Assembly: GCA_963809795.1 (NCBI GenBank)
Contig: CAWELN010000005.1
Coordinates: forward strand, 62,001-126,000
From: DASUAS01 sp963809795
Lineage (GTDB): Bacteria > Actinomycetota > Acidimicrobiia > IMCC26256 > DASPTH01
Length of the DNA stretch: 64,000 nt
Reading direction: 5' to 3'
Position numbers and translations under genes: made by a program. Shown here one piece after another: positions 62,218 through 64,000 of the stretch; the first letter of the stretch is position 1; each line of letters opens with the position of its first letter. Below the pieces are notes generated by a model. The model searched no databases. It was not told the origin of the DNA and was given only the letters and a program-made list of their open reading frames with translations.

Positions 62218-63348
62218 ATGCCCCTCGGACCCTTCGACGAATACCTCGCCCACCAGACGAGTGACACCTTCGACCACGTCGCCACGTCGGACCGCCACTT
62301 CTACGACCGCTACTACTTCAACATGCACTCGAGCAGCGACGAGCTGTTCGTGATCACCGGGCTCGGCCAGTACCCGAACCTCGGCGTGACCGACGCGTTC
62401 ATCACCGTCTCCATCGGCACCGAGCAGCACACGGTGCGCGCGTCACGCGAGCTCGGGAGCGACCGCATGGACACGTCGGTCGGGCCGCTCTCGGTCGAGG
62501 TGCTCGAAGGCCTCCTGAAGCTGCGCATCCGGTGCGAGGAGAACGAGTGGGGCGTGAGCGCCGACCTCACGTTCACCGGCTCGGTGGCCGCGCTCGAGGA
62601 GCCCCGCACCTTCATCCGCCGCTACGGGCGCGTCATCCAGGACGTCACCCGGTACGCGCAGGTCGGCACGTGGGAGGGCACGATCACCGCGGCGGGCCGC
62701 AGCTTCGACGTCACCCCCGACCGCTGGAAGGGGGCGCGCGACCGCTCGTGGGGCGTCCGCCCCGTCGGCGAGCCCGAACACCCGGGCATCAAGGTGCGCG
62801 GCGCGCAGGACGGCTACGGGTTCCGGCACGACTGGCTCCCGATGCAGTTCGACGACCACATGCTGAAGATCCAGATCGACCAGGACGCCGACGGCAACCG
62901 CCTGGTCGAGGAGTCGATGCGGGTGTGGAACCTCGACGAGAAGCACGAGCCCGAGGTGGAGGAGCTCGGCCGGCCCGACGTCGTGATCGACTACCTCCCC
63001 GGCACGCGCGAGATGCGGGGGGCGACGGTCACCGTGCCCGACGTCGACGGGCGTCCCATCACGGTGACCAACACGCCCTTGCGCACGCTGTACCTCGCCG
63101 CCGGGTCCGGGTACGTGAACACCGACGGTTGGGGCCACGGGGTGTACCAGGGCCCGCTCGAGATCCAGGGGCTGGTGCACGACCTGTCCGACCCCGAGGT
63201 GCGTCGCAAGTACGCGATCCTCAACGAGACCCTGTGCCGCTTCGAGCGCTCGACCGGCGAGGTCGGCTACGGCATGCACGAGAACATGCTCGTGGGGATC
63301 TACCGCCCGACCGGCTTCGAGACGCCCGAGACGGTGGCGCCCGCCTGA
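62218..63348 (+). CDS. AttH/DUF7064-like protein (paralogue 3)
   Basis: 376 residues: MPLGPFDEYLAHQTSD, HFYDRYYFNMHSSSDELFVITGLGQYPNLGVTDAF, VSADLTFTGSVAALEEPRTFI, IQDVTRYAQVGTWEGTI, and the hallmark GARDRSWGVRPVGE. Very similar in layout to the 34491 protein (YDRY, QYPNLG/LYPNLG, VTRFAQ/VTRYAQ, KDRSWGVR). Role not established; divergent from the MaoC operon and so likely co-regulated with it through site C. Confidence 0.78.
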   Translation: MPLGPFDEYLAHQTSDTFDHVATSDRHFYDRYYFNMHSSSDELFVITGLGQYPNLGVTDAFITVSIGTEQHTVRASRELGSDRMDTSVGPLSVEVLEGLLKLRIRCEENEWGVSADLTFTGSVAALEEPRTFIRRYGRVIQDVTRYAQVGTWEGTITAAGRSFDVTPDRWKGARDRSWGVRPVGEPEHPGIKVRGAQDGYGFRHDWLPMQFDDHMLKIQIDQDADGNRLVEESMRVWNLDEKHEPEVEELGRPDVVIDYLPGTREMRGATVTVPDVDGRPITVTNTPLRTLYLAAGSGYVNTDGWGHGVYQGPLEIQGLVHDLSDPEVRRKYAILNETLCRFERSTGEVGYGMHENMLVGIYRPTGFETPETVAPA

Positions 63349-63351
63349 CCG

Positions 63352-63963
63352 TCATTCCTTCGACGAGCCGCGCTCGTAGAAGCTCTCGAAGGACACGAGG
63401 TCCGCGCTGCCCTCGACTGCGAGCTTGCCCCGGGCGGTGATCGTGCACCGGGCGCGGAACGTGTCGTCGCCGGTCGGCACGCACACGCCCCACAGCTCGA
63501 TCTCCTCGTCGAGCGGCAGCGGACGGAGGTACTGCAGCTCCAGCGACTTGGTGATCGCGCGGCGGCCGATCGCCCCCGAGCTGGCGGCGACGATCTGGTC
63601 GGCGAGCATCGCGCTGATCCCGCCGTGCGCGAAGCCGGGCGGTCCCACGAAGCGACGGGTGAACGACGCGGTGCCGGCGATCTCGCCGTCGCGGAAGCGG
63701 AGCTGCGCGTCGGGTCGCACCGGGCTGCAGGCGCCGAGAATCGGGTTGAGCGGCATCGGTCCCTCGGGGATCGAGTAGTCGACCGGCTTGATGACGAGGC
63801 CGGAGTACGCGTCGTCGTCGGTCGCGGTGCGCAGGCGATGCGTCATCAGCTCGAGCGCGCCGGTGACCTCGTCGAGCGTCGCCCGGTCGACGCCGGTGAC
63901 CGCAACCGCGTCCCCCAGCGCGCGCACCGCCGCCGCGAGGCGCTCGACCCCTTCGCGCCGCAC
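63352..63963 (-). CDS. PaaI-type hotdog thioesterase
   Basis: 203 residues. A C-terminal hotdog domain with the HGG signature GPPGFAHGGISAMLADQIVAASSGAIGRRAITKSLELQYLRPLPLDEEIELWG. Would hydrolyse acyl- or aryl-CoA. The N-terminal about 70 residues are helical (VERLAAAVRALGDAVAVT). GTG 63963 is taken as start, but the frame stays open to the window edge (KAREGHEAE), so the true start may lie outside. The stop lies 3 nt from the convergent stop. Confidence 0.85.
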   Translation of the reverse strand: MRREGVERLAAAVRALGDAVAVTGVDRATLDEVTGALELMTHRLRTATDDDAYSGLVIKPVDYSIPEGPMPLNPILGACSPVRPDAQLRFRDGEIAGTASFTRRFVGPPGFAHGGISAMLADQIVAASSGAIGRRAITKSLELQYLRPLPLDEEIELWGVCVPTGDDTFRARCTITARGKLAVEGSADLVSFESFYERGSSKE

Positions 63964-64000
63964 CTCGGCCTCGTGACCCTCCCGCGCCTTCAGCTTCGCC

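Overview
The window is very GC-rich chromosomal DNA from an actinobacterium. Class Acidimicrobiia or an uncultured relative is the best guess. The main reason is a backbone arranged like the classical actinobacterial block (M. tuberculosis order argS-lysA-hom-thrC-thrB-rho-rpmE-prfA-prmC). Here, read on the minus strand from 33.4 kb leftwards, it runs argS, lysA, hom, thrC, then an apgM-like mutase where thrB should be, rho, rpmE, a DUF1385 membrane protein, prfA, prmC, rpiB and glyA. Three accessory segments interrupt it: a sugar dehydrogenase, AfsR-like regulator, flavin oxidoreductase and monooxygenase (about 20.8-27.2 kb); a branched-chain amino acid type ABC transporter with an amidohydrolase (8.0-14.7 kb); and small genes near prmC. 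No rRNA, tRNA, CRISPR array, phage or IS element was seen.

The right half (33.5-64 kb) is accessory and catabolic. It holds a YkcC/YkcB-like glycosyltransferase operon with GtrA flippases (35.7-39.5 kb), a GntR regulator, and a less GC-rich patch of single-gene units (GNAT, DinB, LLM oxidoreductase) separated by a short repeat (40.3-42.8 kb). Next come acyl-CoA operons (45.3-52.9 kb: acyl-CoA dehydrogenase, TauD-type dioxygenase, two carboxymuconolactone decarboxylase (CMD) proteins, acyl-CoA ligase, two enoyl-CoA hydratases). After a solute-binding protein there is a block with DUF35, two thiolase-like proteins, an amidohydrolase, a MaoC hydratase and a thioesterase (56.3-64 kb). The last block resembles steroid or isoprenoid side-chain degradation. 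Three distant members of one AttH/DUF7064-like family sit beside these operons, and three acyl-CoA promoters share a 21-bp operator-like motif.

The most notable feature is at 49132-49641. A CMD/AhpD-like gene has an in-frame TGA exactly where the second cysteine of its CxxC motif belongs, followed by a perfect 7-bp hairpin with an AGGT loop at the distance expected of a bacterial SECIS element. I interpret it as a selenoprotein (CxxU), translationally coupled to a cysteine-poor CMD paralogue and a dioxygenase.

Several genes, including the normally essential argS, carry single-base frameshifts, some in G-runs. Most of these are probably sequence or assembly errors, so broken genes here should not be read as true pseudogenes without checking reads.
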